The translations under genes and the position numbers were made by a program. From Cellvibrionaceae bacterium (lineage in GTDB: Bacteria; Pseudomonadota; Gammaproteobacteria; Pseudomonadales; Cellvibrionaceae), in NCBI GenBank assembly GCA_027012915.1, contig JALUYN010000481.1, positions 1-10,046 on the forward strand: 10,046 nt of DNA. Direction: 5' to 3'. This document shows positions 1 to 7,372 of the stretch, piece after piece (the stretch's first letter is position 1; each line of letters begins with the position of its first letter). The notes under the pieces were generated by a model that made no database searches, had not been told where the DNA came from, and was given only the letters and a program-made list of their open reading frames with translations.

Positions 1-62
1 CCCGAATTCTTAAAGTCATGCGCTGCAATCTCAACAATCTGCGCCAGCAGCGCAACCAATGA
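1..62 (+). CDS. 3' end of an unidentified upstream gene (partial)
   Basis: The third forward frame is open from the left edge to a TGA at 60-62. It encodes a 19-residue tail rich in Arg, Asn, Gln and Leu (ending NNLRQQRNQ), which reads like the basic amphipathic C-terminal helix of a small protein. The stop lies 25 bases before the ATG of the efflux adaptor gene, the spacing expected of a same-strand operon neighbour. EmrAB-type pumps are often preceded by a MarR- or TetR-type regulator gene, so a regulator is a reasonable guess, but no domain is visible in 19 residues. The first forward frame is also open, to TAA at 79-81, but its Cys/Ser-rich translation is less protein-like. No function is assigned. 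Confidence 0.4.
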   Translation, partial: RILKVMRCNLNNLRQQRNQ

Positions 63-87
63 TTGCCGCCAGCCAAGGTAAGTAACC

Positions 88-1227
88 ATGACCGAGCAAC
101 AACACCGCCTGAGAAAGATACTTCCATTCCTGTTCAAGCAAGTGGATGGCGAACACCAGTTGAGCAAGGAAAACCTGCGCTGGTTCAGCCTTATCGTAAT
201 CGCACTGGTCGCCGGCTACTGGGCGTACGTGCGCAGCCACACTGTAAGCATCAACGACGCGCGCATTGCCAGTGACGTAGTTGTTATCAGTTCCAACCGC
301 TCGGGCTGGATTGAGAAGTTTGCCGTAGGTGGCGGCCAGAAAGTCAAAGCCGGCGATGTACTGGTTCAAATTGATGATCGCACCGCGCGCCTGGCACAAC
401 AGGAAATCGACCTGCAAATCAGCACTCGCCGTGCAGAAATCGAACGAGCTAACACCGAACGCGCTATGGTCAGCGAAGAACAAATCAGTCGCCTGGACTC
501 CCAAAAAGAGCGTCTCAACAGCGCAAAATCCAATGCCAACAAAGCCCAGTCGGCCTTGAAACTGGCAGAGAGCAACTACTCCCGCTCCAACACTCTGTTG
601 AAAAAACAGCTTGTCTCGAAGCGCCGCTGGGAGGAAGACGAACTGCGCTACAAACAGGCCAAAGAAAGCTGGGACCAGGCCAAATCCGCCCTGTCACAAC
701 AAACCGCCGAGCTTCGCAAGGCCAAAGCGCAAATGATGACGGTAGAACTTCTGGACGCCCGTATTGCCATCATGGAACAGGATATCGAGCGCCTTAAAGT
801 CAAGAAGCAACAACTGGCACTGGAAGTGGAAGACCGCCAAATCCGCAGCCCCATTGATGCCGTCATCGACAAGACCTTCGGCCATGCGCAGGAATACATC
901 TCCCCGGGGCGACGCTTGGTAATGCTGCACAACCCCGACAAGATCTGGATCAACGCCAACATCAAAGAAACACAGCTGCGCCACATCGCCCCCGGCATGA
1001 AAGCCAAAGTGCTGATAGACGCCTTCCCAGACCGAGATTTCCAAGCCACCGTCACCAGCATCGACAACGCCACCACCAGCGAATTTGCCTTGCTGCCCAA
1101 CCCGAACCCCAGCGGCAACTTCACCAAGATCACCCAGCGCCTCCGAGTGAAGCTGAGCATTGATCAGGTAGAGGGGCTGTTAAAGCCGGGCATGATGGTG
1201 GAAGTGAATATCGATACGCGCTCTTAA
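88..1227 (+). CDS. EmrA/HlyD-type membrane fusion protein (periplasmic adaptor of a multidrug efflux pump)
   Basis: This is a 379-residue adaptor that would link an inner-membrane MFS exporter to a TolC-like outer-membrane channel. The sequence shows, in order: a short cytoplasmic N-terminus; one transmembrane anchor (about 32-48); the first half of a biotinyl-lipoyl-like domain (about 63-98, with SGWIEKF and VKAGDVLVQID); a long Ala/Glu/Lys/Gln-rich coiled-coil hairpin (about 100-248); the second lipoyl half (IRSPIDAVID, about 252-261); and a beta-barrel with KIWINANIKETQL (about 285-297). Near the C-terminus, the stretch around 328-355 (SEFALLPNPNPSGNFTKITQ) matches the typical EmrA pattern. 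The length is normal for the family. The start is supported by AAGG at 75-78, nine bases before ATG. The MFS transporter gene begins 10 bases after the stop, so the two form an operon. Substrate is unknown; drugs, fatty acids or siderophores are all possible for this family. Confidence 0.92.
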   Translation: MTEQQHRLRKILPFLFKQVDGEHQLSKENLRWFSLIVIALVAGYWAYVRSHTVSINDARIASDVVVISSNRSGWIEKFAVGGGQKVKAGDVLVQIDDRTARLAQQEIDLQISTRRAEIERANTERAMVSEEQISRLDSQKERLNSAKSNANKAQSALKLAESNYSRSNTLLKKQLVSKRRWEEDELRYKQAKESWDQAKSALSQQTAELRKAKAQMMTVELLDARIAIMEQDIERLKVKKQQLALEVEDRQIRSPIDAVIDKTFGHAQEYISPGRRLVMLHNPDKIWINANIKETQLRHIAPGMKAKVLIDAFPDRDFQATVTSIDNATTSEFALLPNPNPSGNFTKITQRLRVKLSIDQVEGLLKPGMMVEVNIDTRS

Positions 1228-1237
1228 GCAACCAGCA

Positions 1238-2824
1238 ATGATAAACGCCATTCGCAATCTGGGACGCCAGGCCAGCGACGACACCTTTGAATCGCTGGCG
1301 GAAAAATACGGGGACAAGTACCGCGCCCTGGCCATTGCCGCCGTAGGCTCTGGCACCTTTGTGGCTCTGCTGATGTCCACCATTATCAATGTGGCCATCC
1401 CGGATATCATGGGCGCTTTTGGAGTCGATCAAAGTGACGCCCAGTGGCTGTCTACCGGCTTTCTGGCCAGCTCCACCATCAGTATGTTGGTGAGCAGCTG
1501 GGTCATTAATCGCTTCGGCGTGCAAAACGCATTTTTCTTTCCATCACTGGCCTTTATCGCCGGCTCCATGGTCGCCACGGTCAGCCCCAATAACGAAGTA
1601 CTGATTCTCGCTCGAGTAATTCAGGGCCTGGCCTATGGCTTTTACATGCCCATTGCCATGTATGTGATGACCCGCATCTTCCCTCCGGAAAAACAGGGCA
1701 TTGGCATGGCGATTTTCGGAGTGATGGCCGTGCTGGGTCCGGCCATCGGCCCCTATCTCGGCGGCTTAGCTGTAGATGCCTTGGGCTGGCGCTCGGTCTT
1801 CTATCTGCCCCTGCCTCTGGCCCTGTTGAGCCTGCCCATGACGCTCTGGTACTTGCCTGGCCATGTCGACCCGGACAACCAGAGCCGACTTGATATCAAA
1901 AGCGTGCTGTGGCTCAGCATCGCCACCACCCTGATATTGGTTGGCCTGAGTAACGGGCAGCGCTACGGCTGGAACTCGGACTTTGTCATATTTTGTCTTG
2001 GCGCTGGTGGCTTTGCCGCCTTTGCGTTCATCAGCCAGCAACTGGTATCCAAAGACCCGCTACTCAACCTGCGCCTGTTCGCCAACCGGGACTTTGCCTA
2101 TGCCTCGATCGTCTCAGTGCTGTTTGGCGTCGGCATGTTCGGCGGCATGTATGCCGTACCCCTGTTTTTGCAAACGATTCAGGGCATTACTCCCACAGAA
2201 GCGGGACTGGCCATGCTCCCGGCGGGTATTGTACTGACCATCACCTTCCCTATTGCGGGGCTGCTCAGCGACAAGCTGCCCACCAACTGGATGGTTGTTC
2301 TGGGTATGCTTTTGATGGCCTACGGTACCGCCGTTATGGTAATGGCCGACCGCTTTACTCCTTTCTGGACCATTTGCTGGTGGCTGATCATCAGCCGCAT
2401 TGGCATGTCAGCAATAATGCCCTCCATGAGCAAAGCCGCGTTGATATCCCTACCCACGGTTTTGCTCACCCAGGCCTCCGGCACCATTAATTTTGTGCGC
2501 CAGTTGGGAGGTGCGGTGGGGGTTAACCTGACATCGGTCACTCTGGATCGCAGCACTAGCGCACATATGGAGTACATTAACAATTCCCAGAACGAAGAGA
2601 ATGTACAAACCCAAACCATGATCGCCCAACTGATCCCCGAGCTGCACCAAAGCGGCGTAGACATGGCCAGCCAGCAACCGCTGGCCGCCTGGATTATGCA
2701 GAAGGAGCTCTACCGCCAAGCCATGAGTCTGGGATTTCAGGACACTTTTCTATTTATGGGCATAGTGGTGGGCATTGGCGTCATTCCCGCTTACTTTCTT
2801 GGACGCACTCGCAAACAAGACTGA
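1238..2824 (+). CDS. DHA2-family MFS multidrug transporter, EmrB/QacA-like (14 TM)
   Basis: This is a 528-residue proton-coupled drug exporter of the inner membrane and the partner of the adaptor encoded just upstream. About 28 polar cytoplasmic residues precede TM1. TM1 ends in the family signature [11 protein letters not shown] (about 47-57). Motif B is [14 protein letters not shown] (about 122-135, with Arg126). Motif C lies at about 161-176 with [11 protein letters not shown], characteristic of MFS antiporters. A hydrophilic loop at about 440-490 precedes the last TM, as in other EmrB-type proteins. Length and segment count fit 14 TM helices. The ATG at 1238 has no clear Shine-Dalgarno sequence (CAACCAGCA precedes it), so translational coupling to the upstream gene is likely. 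EmrAB pumps normally also need a TolC-type outer-membrane protein, and none is encoded in this window. The sequence does not reveal the substrate. Confidence 0.93.
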   Translation: MINAIRNLGRQASDDTFESLAEKYGDKYRALAIAAVGSGTFVALLMSTIINVAIPDIMGAFGVDQSDAQWLSTGFLASSTISMLVSSWVINRFGVQNAFFFPSLAFIAGSMVATVSPNNEVLILARVIQGLAYGFYMPIAMYVMTRIFPPEKQGIGMAIFGVMAVLGPAIGPYLGGLAVDALGWRSVFYLPLPLALLSLPMTLWYLPGHVDPDNQSRLDIKSVLWLSIATTLILVGLSNGQRYGWNSDFVIFCLGAGGFAAFAFISQQLVSKDPLLNLRLFANRDFAYASIVSVLFGVGMFGGMYAVPLFLQTIQGITPTEAGLAMLPAGIVLTITFPIAGLLSDKLPTNWMVVLGMLLMAYGTAVMVMADRFTPFWTICWWLIISRIGMSAIMPSMSKAALISLPTVLLTQASGTINFVRQLGGAVGVNLTSVTLDRSTSAHMEYINNSQNEENVQTQTMIAQLIPELHQSGVDMASQQPLAAWIMQKELYRQAMSLGFQDTFLFMGIVVGIGVIPAYFLGRTRKQD

Positions 2825-2847
2825 ACACCTATACTTTGCTTCATCTC

Positions 2848-2864
2848 GCCTGGTTTAACCGGGC
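2848..2864 (+). terminator. Hairpin after the efflux operon, possible weak terminator
   Basis: GCCTGGTTTAACCGGGC can fold into a 7-bp stem (one G-T pair) with a 3-base loop, 24 bases after the transporter stop. The bases after it (TTGGTTTCG) are only partly T-rich, so this is not a textbook intrinsic terminator. The right arm GGGC (2861-2864) can instead pair with GCCC at 2873-2876, so two mutually exclusive hairpins are possible. Confidence 0.3.
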
Positions 2865-2879
2865 TTGGTTTCGCCCCGC

Positions 2880-2907
2880 TTGCATCTGGCCTCGCGGCCG
2901 TTACAAT
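2880..2907 (+). promoter_or_regulatory. Candidate sigma-70 promoter of argS
   Basis: TTGCAT (2880-2885) and TACAAT (2902-2907) are separated by 16 bases. The -10 box matches TATAAT at five of six positions; the -35 box keeps the TTG. It would give a 5' leader of about 36 bases before the argS ATG at 2950. The identification rests on consensus matching alone. Confidence 0.4.
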
Positions 2908-2949
2908 CCGGCTTCTTTTAAGTTTCCCCAGATTATAGATACCTGTGCC

Positions 2950-4683
2950 ATGAACATTCGCGAATTACTCAACCAGAAAGTGCAACACGCCATGACGCAA
3001 GCCGGCATCCCCGGAGAATTCAGCGCTCACTTGGCCCCCGCCAAAAAAGCGGGCTTTGGCGATTACCAAGCCAACGGTGCCATGGCCGCGGCCAAAGCAA
3101 TGAAAACCAATCCTCGCGAGCTGGCACAGAAAATCGTTGAGCAGCTAGACCTGGATGGCATCGCTGACAAGCTGGAAATCGCAGGCCCGGGCTTTATCAA
3201 CATCCACCTGAACAATCAGTGGTTGGGTGAAGCTCTGGCAGCCAACCTAAACGACCCACAGTTGGGCGTTGCGGCCAACGGCGAGCAGACCATCGTTGTG
3301 GATTACTCCTCACCCAACCTGGCCAAAGAAATGCACGTGGGACACTTGCGCTCCACCATTATTGGCGACGCCCTGGTTCGAGCTCTGGAATTTCAGGGGC
3401 ACAATGTTATTCGCCAAAACCATGTAGGCGACTGGGGCACTCAGTTCGGTATGCTGATCGCGGAACTCGAAGAGCAAATGCAAGCCAGCGAAGATGCTGA
3501 ATTTGCCCTGAAAGATCTGGAGGTGTTCTACCAGCAGTCAAAGAAACACTTTGACGACGACGAAGACTTTGCCAATCGCGCCCGCGACTACGTCGTGAAA
3601 CTGCAATCCGGTGACGAGCGCATTCTCAAACTCTGGGACAAGTTCAAACAGGTCTCACTGCAACACAGCGAAGAAATTTACCAGCAACTCAATGTCACCT
3701 TGGATGCCGACAGCGTTCGCGGCGAGAGCGCATACAACGACGCCTTGCCCGGAATTGTTAGCGATCTGCAGCAACAGGGACTGGCTGTTGAAGACCAGGG
3801 TGCCCAAGTGGTGTTTCTCGAAGAGCTGGCCGACAAGGAGGGCAATCCCAGCCCGGTAATTATTCAGAAGCAAGGCGGCGGCTACCTCTACGCCACCAGC
3901 GACCTGGCGGCACTGCGCTATCGCGCCGACAACCTCAACGCCGACCGCGTGCTCTACTTTATTGATGCCCGCCAGTCGTTGCATATGAAGCAAGTTTTTA
4001 CCGTGGCAAAGAAAGCCGGCTATGTGGGCAAGGCCATCAGCCTGGAGCACCATGCGTTTGGCACCATGATGGGAGAAGACGGTAAGCCTTTCAAAACCCG
4101 CAGTGGCGGCACGGTAAAACTGGCGGAACTACTGGAAGAAGCCGTTGAACGTGCCCGCGCCCTGATCGACAGTAAAGACCCAGATCTCAACGAGGATGAG
4201 CGCACAGAAGTGGCGCGCAAAGTGGGCATTGGCGCGGTGAAGTACGCAGACCTGTCCAAGACACGCACCAATGATTACATTTTCAGCTGGGACTCAATGC
4301 TCAGCTTCGAAGGAAATACCGCTCCCTACCTGCAGTATGCCTACGCGCGTATTCGCAGTATCTTCCGCAAAGCCAACGTCGATGCCAGCACCTTGGAAAA
4401 AGTGAGCATCGAAACCGATGAGGAAAAAGCTCTGGCTCTGAAGCTGTTGCAATTTGACGAAACTCTGGGACAGGTAGCGCGCGAAGCTTATCCGCACATG
4501 CTGTGCAACTACTTGTATGATGTGGCCAGCCTGTTTATGCGTTTCTATGAAGCTTGCCCCATTCTTAAAGACGACGTCGCCGACGACGTGCGTCTGAGCC
4601 GATTGGCAATAGCTGAAGCGACAGCACAAACCTTGAAAACCGGCCTGGATCTTCTGGGCATTGAGACTATGGAAAAGATGTAA
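2950..4683 (+). CDS. argS: Arginyl-tRNA synthetase (class I)
   Basis: This cytosolic enzyme charges tRNA-Arg with arginine using ATP and is essential for translation. The 577 residues cover the whole family architecture. An N-terminal tRNA-recognition (Add-1) domain begins [11 protein letters not shown] and continues to about residue 95. The Rossmann catalytic core carries the HIGH-type motif as HVGH at 129-132, with the flanking [16 protein letters not shown] typical of ArgS. Further on are [13 protein letters not shown] (about 157-169) and the degenerate KMSKS equivalent KPFKTRSGG (379-387). The helical anticodon-binding DALR domain ends in the conserved [12 protein letters not shown]. The frame is open 38 codons further upstream to 2836, but that extension (Trp-, Arg- and Phe-rich) has no family counterpart, and the ATG at 2950 gives the standard N-terminus. 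No clear Shine-Dalgarno sequence precedes this ATG. The gene appears to be single, with its own promoter. Confidence 0.98.
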   Translation: MNIRELLNQKVQHAMTQAGIPGEFSAHLAPAKKAGFGDYQANGAMAAAKAMKTNPRELAQKIVEQLDLDGIADKLEIAGPGFINIHLNNQWLGEALAANLNDPQLGVAANGEQTIVVDYSSPNLAKEMHVGHLRSTIIGDALVRALEFQGHNVIRQNHVGDWGTQFGMLIAELEEQMQASEDAEFALKDLEVFYQQSKKHFDDDEDFANRARDYVVKLQSGDERILKLWDKFKQVSLQHSEEIYQQLNVTLDADSVRGESAYNDALPGIVSDLQQQGLAVEDQGAQVVFLEELADKEGNPSPVIIQKQGGGYLYATSDLAALRYRADNLNADRVLYFIDARQSLHMKQVFTVAKKAGYVGKAISLEHHAFGTMMGEDGKPFKTRSGGTVKLAELLEEAVERARALIDSKDPDLNEDERTEVARKVGIGAVKYADLSKTRTNDYIFSWDSMLSFEGNTAPYLQYAYARIRSIFRKANVDASTLEKVSIETDEEKALALKLLQFDETLGQVAREAYPHMLCNYLYDVASLFMRFYEACPILKDDVADDVRLSRLAIAEATAQTLKTGLDLLGIETMEKM

Positions 4684-4709
4684 CCAGAGCGGGCCGCAGT
4701 AGCATCGAG

Positions 4710-4738
4710 GTGTCGGAGTAACTCAACTCCTCCGACAC
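4710..4738. terminator. Perfect 9-bp inverted repeat between convergent argS and cupin genes
   Basis: GTGTCGGAG (4710-4718) and CTCCGACAC (4730-4738) are exact reverse complements around an 11-base loop. The site lies 26 bases after the argS stop and about 30 bases beyond the cupin stop on the other strand, where a bidirectional terminator would be expected. No T-run follows on either strand (TTAACCCC on +), so termination is probably weak or helped by other factors. A second, imperfect copy of the right arm (CCTCCGATACTC) lies at 4745-4756. Confidence 0.55.
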
Positions 4739-4769
4739 TTAACCCCTCCGATACTCTGCGCCCATTCCA

Positions 4770-5126
4770 TTATTTTTCGTATACCACGTAGAGTTTCTTA
4801 GCCGTTTCCACTGTTTCCCACACACCGGAGAAGCCCGCAGGAATAGCGAACATATCGCCTTTATTTAAAGTGATAGCACCACCCTCGTTATCGTGAACAA
4901 TCACCTTACCCTGTAATAGAAAGCACACCTCTTCCTCGGTGTAGTTGACCTTGTGCGATCCTGGCTCTCCCTGCCAAATGCCAGCGCCGAAGGTTTCGTC
5001 TTTGTTGTCGTAGCAATGCCAAATTAGTTGCGCCGGATTGCCCGCAAGGACCTTTTCGGAATCCGGCATATAGCCCTCGGCTTCGACCTTATCTTCACCG
5101 ATTAATTTGATATTGCTGACAGACAT
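4770..5126 (-). CDS. Small DUF861-type (Cupin_3) cupin protein
   Basis: This is a 118-residue, probably cytosolic single-domain cupin. The DUF861 pattern is clear: GIWQGEPGSHKVNYTEEEVC (about 49-68) is followed by FLLQGKVIVHD, LNKGDMFAIPAGFSGVWETV and a C-terminal KKLYVVYEK. These correspond to the two conserved cupin beta-barrel motifs. Related folds occur in ureidoglycolate-type enzymes, EutQ, and many uncharacterised (S)-ureidoglycine aminohydrolase-like proteins. The metal and substrate cannot be read from the sequence: the first motif has His58 and the Glu run at 63-65, but the usual His in the second motif is not obvious. AGGAG lies seven bases before the ATG, which fixes the start. It begins 22 bases after the stop of the M3 peptidase, on the same strand, so it is probably the second gene of that operon. 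The functional link is unknown. Confidence 0.85.
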   Translation of the reverse strand: MSVSNIKLIGEDKVEAEGYMPDSEKVLAGNPAQLIWHCYDNKDETFGAGIWQGEPGSHKVNYTEEEVCFLLQGKVIVHDNEGGAITLNKGDMFAIPAGFSGVWETVETAKKLYVVYEK

Positions 5127-5148
5127 AACATTCTCCTAGTGAAACTCG

Positions 5149-7161
5149 TCACTCATTTGCTTGATTAAGGCGTCGAGCAAAGCTGTCGAAGCTGTACTCG
5201 CGACCGAGGAAATCTTTTACCAACTGCGCCGCAGGTTTGCGCCCCCCTGCCGCCAACACCTTGTCGCGATAATCCCTGGCAGTCTCGACATTGAGCAGCC
5301 CTTCTTCTTCAAAACGACTGAACATATCCAGCGCAATAACTTGCGACCACATATAGGTGTAGTAGATAGCGGAATAGCCATTGAGATGGCCAAAATTGGC
5401 GTAAAAGTGGGTATCTTCAACGGGAGGGACTGGTGAATACTGCTTCTCCAACTGCAGCATCAATTCATCCAAATCGTAGCTGTCCGGATTTTTGCGGTAG
5501 TAGTTCAACGACAGCGCGGCATAGAACATCTGAATACGAGTGGAGACGCCGCGATTAAAGTTGCGTGCAGCTTTCAATTTTTCGACGATCTCGTCAGGCA
5601 GGACTTCGCCAGCGTCGTTTACAGCCAAACTTTGCAGCGTGGACTTGTCGTAAACCCACTCTTCGAGCATTTGCGACGGCGCCTCTACAAAGTCCCACTC
5701 GGTGGCAATTCCCGCTTGAGTCATCCAGCGGTTGTGTCCGGCAAAAAGCTCGTGCAAAAGATGGCCAAACTCATGCAGGAAGGTCTCCACTTGGCCGAAC
5801 TCCATTTTTTCCAGTGGATCACCCTCTCCGGGAAAGTTACAAACCAAGGTTGCAGCAGGGACCTGCACATCTGCTATGCCGGACACCGTTGGAAACATCG
5901 CCGCGTGTTGATACTTGCCTTCACGCGGATGCATGTCGAGATAAAAGCGCCCGATCAGATTGTCGCCGTCCCACATTTCCCACGCCTCGACACTGGAGTG
6001 CCAGACATCAGTTTCCCAGGGTTTAAACTGAACCTGAAACAAACGCTCCACCAGATCAAACACACCCTGCTTAACTCGCCCATAGGCGAAATAATTGCGC
6101 AGAGACTTGGCGTCCACTTGATATTGTTCGGTTTTAATTTTGTCCTGCAGATAACTCAGCTGCCAACGCTGCACCTGCTCGGCATCAGGTTGCTCCTGCT
6201 GTAGGCGCTGCAAGAGGCGATGTAGATCCTGCTCCATAACCGGCTGCGCGGCAGCACTGACCTTTTCGATGAACTTCGCTGCATTCTCGCTGTTACCAAT
6301 CATCTTGTCGGCAGTCACCCAATCGGCATAGGACTGATAACCCAGCAGGGAAGCCAACTGATGACGCTGCCCAATCAACTGCCGCAGGTTGTCGCGATTT
6401 TCCGGAAATGCGCGATTGCGCCCAACCACAAACATCTGCCGGCGCAACGCGTCATCGGCAGCGTAGGTGACAAAGGGAATATAATCGGGGTAGCGAGTAC
6501 TGATATGAATCACGCCTTTATCATCAGGCTGGTGAGTGGCGATATAGTCCTCGGGCAAGCCGCGCAGCTGTTCTACTGAGTTAAGTTCCAGGTAACGCAC
6601 ATCCTCACGCAGAGTGCGACTGAAGTCCTGCCCTGTCTTGGTTATTTGTTCCTGCAGAACTTTCACCTGATCGCGTTGCTCTTCTTCCAGAGCAACACCG
6701 GCCAAGCGGAAATCCCGCAACAGCACTTCTACAAAATAAAGCGTTTCCTCATCCAGTTTGGACTGATCGACCAGAGCCAGGATTTCGTACAACACCGGCG
6801 ACAAGCTTATGGCGGTGCTGAGCTTGTCCAATTCCCTCGAACAGGCTTCTGCGGCCTGACGCATCGTCTCATCCGGATATACAGACGCATACAGTCCTGA
6901 GCGCTTCGCCGCATCAGCCAGCGTCACCAGCAATTCATTCAGAGGCAGCAAAAAGTTGGCTTGGTCCGGCAGAGCCGATAGAGCTTCCAGTCGGCTTTTT
7001 TGGCCCTCGATAGTTTCCAGAGAGTCCTGACAATAACGTTCAAACTCAGCAACCGGAGTCGCTGGCGTAGTAGCAGCGAGACTCACGGAGCAGGTCACTG
7101 CGCCCAGCAGAGTGACCAGCGAGCGCCTCAGGCGATTTGGGGTGCGCATCGGAGAAAACAT
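5149..7161 (-). CDS. Exported M3-family zinc oligopeptidase (thimet oligopeptidase/OpdA/Dcp relative)
   Basis: This metallopeptidase would cleave short peptides. With the start at 7161 it has 670 residues. It opens with a Sec-type signal peptide: basic MRTPNRLRR, a hydrophobic stretch, and probable cleavage after VSLA near residue 29. It is therefore likely periplasmic, whereas most M3 enzymes are cytosolic. The catalytic centre is HEFGH at 463-467 (zinc ligands His463 and His467, catalytic Glu464). The third ligand is Glu493 in WDFVEAPSQMLEEW. The substrate-binding tyrosine motif HLNGYSAIYYTY is at about 592-603. The length is normal for M3. The frame is open back to an ATG at 7245, but that codon lacks a ribosome-binding site and its extension spoils the signal peptide. 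At 7161 the sequence AGGA is well placed, so I chose it. A cupin gene follows 22 bases downstream. A role in periplasmic peptide turnover is inference. Confidence 0.93.
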   Translation of the reverse strand: MFSPMRTPNRLRRSLVTLLGAVTCSVSLAATTPATPVAEFERYCQDSLETIEGQKSRLEALSALPDQANFLLPLNELLVTLADAAKRSGLYASVYPDETMRQAAEACSRELDKLSTAISLSPVLYEILALVDQSKLDEETLYFVEVLLRDFRLAGVALEEEQRDQVKVLQEQITKTGQDFSRTLREDVRYLELNSVEQLRGLPEDYIATHQPDDKGVIHISTRYPDYIPFVTYAADDALRRQMFVVGRNRAFPENRDNLRQLIGQRHQLASLLGYQSYADWVTADKMIGNSENAAKFIEKVSAAAQPVMEQDLHRLLQRLQQEQPDAEQVQRWQLSYLQDKIKTEQYQVDAKSLRNYFAYGRVKQGVFDLVERLFQVQFKPWETDVWHSSVEAWEMWDGDNLIGRFYLDMHPREGKYQHAAMFPTVSGIADVQVPAATLVCNFPGEGDPLEKMEFGQVETFLHEFGHLLHELFAGHNRWMTQAGIATEWDFVEAPSQMLEEWVYDKSTLQSLAVNDAGEVLPDEIVEKLKAARNFNRGVSTRIQMFYAALSLNYYRKNPDSYDLDELMLQLEKQYSPVPPVEDTHFYANFGHLNGYSAIYYTYMWSQVIALDMFSRFEEEGLLNVETARDYRDKVLAAGGRKPAAQLVKDFLGREYSFDSFARRLNQANE

Positions 7162-7184
7162 AAAGCATCCTGTCGTACAAAAAA

Positions 7185-7199
7185 GTAATCCGATATTAC
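7185..7199. repeat. Short inverted repeat GTAAT-N5-ATTAC in the peptidase leader
   Basis: GTAAT (7185-7189) and ATTAC (7195-7199) form a 5-bp palindrome with a 5-base centre, 24 bases upstream of the peptidase start. It overlaps the candidate -10 box at 7193-7198. The size and placement would suit a repressor operator, but five base pairs per arm can easily arise by chance in AT-rich DNA. Confidence 0.25.
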
Positions 7200-7220
7200 G
7201 GAAAAACCGTTCTGCGTCTA
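7193..7220 (-). promoter_or_regulatory. Candidate sigma-70 promoter of the peptidase-cupin operon
   Basis: On the minus strand, TAGACG (7220-7215) and TAATAT (7198-7193) are 16 bases apart, each matching consensus at four of six positions. Transcription would start near 7186 and give a short leader before the ATG at 7161. The tandem GATTGCC repeat lies immediately upstream of the -35 box. The match is moderate and the call is tentative. Confidence 0.3.
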
Positions 7221-7221
7221 C

Positions 7222-7239
7222 GATTGCCCTCTGATTGCC
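7222..7239. repeat. Tandem direct repeat GATTGCC with 11-bp period
   Basis: Two exact copies of GATTGCC (7222-7228 and 7233-7239) are separated by CTCT, so the copies recur every 11 bp, about one helical turn. They lie in the divergent peptidase/flagellin intergenic region, directly upstream of the candidate peptidase -35 box. Tandem half-sites on one DNA face are typical for response regulators and some other activators. No specific factor is recognised. Confidence 0.4.
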
Positions 7240-7283
7240 ACACATTTTTGTATAAATTCGGCGTTGAAATAACTATTGGTTAA

Positions 7284-7310
7284 TAAGTCATCAGGCCATA
7301 TAGCCTATAA
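7284..7310 (+). promoter_or_regulatory. Sigma-28 (FliA) type promoter of the flagellin gene
   Basis: GCCTATAA at 7303-7310 matches the sigma-28 -10 element GCCGATAA at seven of eight positions. With the standard TAAAGTTT-N11-GCCGATAA spacing, the -35 element falls on TAAGTCAT at 7284-7291, which keeps the leading TAA. The spacing of exactly 11 bases and the position about 62 bases before a flagellin ATG make this the most convincing promoter in the window. It implies late-class expression, after hook completion and FlgM export, which is the established pattern for flagellins. Confidence 0.65.
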
Positions 7311-7372
7311 ATCGTTACCCCGCTCTGAAAATGAGCCTACAATAAAGGCCCTGAGCTAACGCAGGTTTTATC

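Noticed and set aside
31..504. 157-codon minus-strand open frame across the adaptor gene start
   Set aside because: It is antisense to the adaptor's TM and lipoyl regions, shows no domain or ribosome-binding site, and is explained by codon bias of the real gene.
648..1160. 170-codon minus-strand open frame inside the efflux adaptor gene
   Set aside because: It is antisense to a well-supported HlyD-type coding region. Its Ser/Arg/Cys/Met-rich, low-complexity translation resembles no family.
2836..2949. 38-codon N-terminal extension of ArgS
   Set aside because: The family N-terminus starts at the ATG at 2950. The extension has no similarity to known ArgS and overlaps the likely promoter.
5632..6204. 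190-codon plus-strand open frame inside the peptidase gene
   Set aside because: It is antisense to the zinc-site region of an intact M3 peptidase, and its His/Leu-rich translation has no recognisable motif.
7198..7210. ACGG-AAAAA-CCGT mini-hairpin
   Set aside because: A four-base stem in an AT-rich promoter region is too weak to call a terminator or an operator.
7162..7245. 28-codon N-terminal extension of the M3 peptidase
   Set aside because: There is no Shine-Dalgarno at 7245, while AGGA and a clean signal peptide support 7161.
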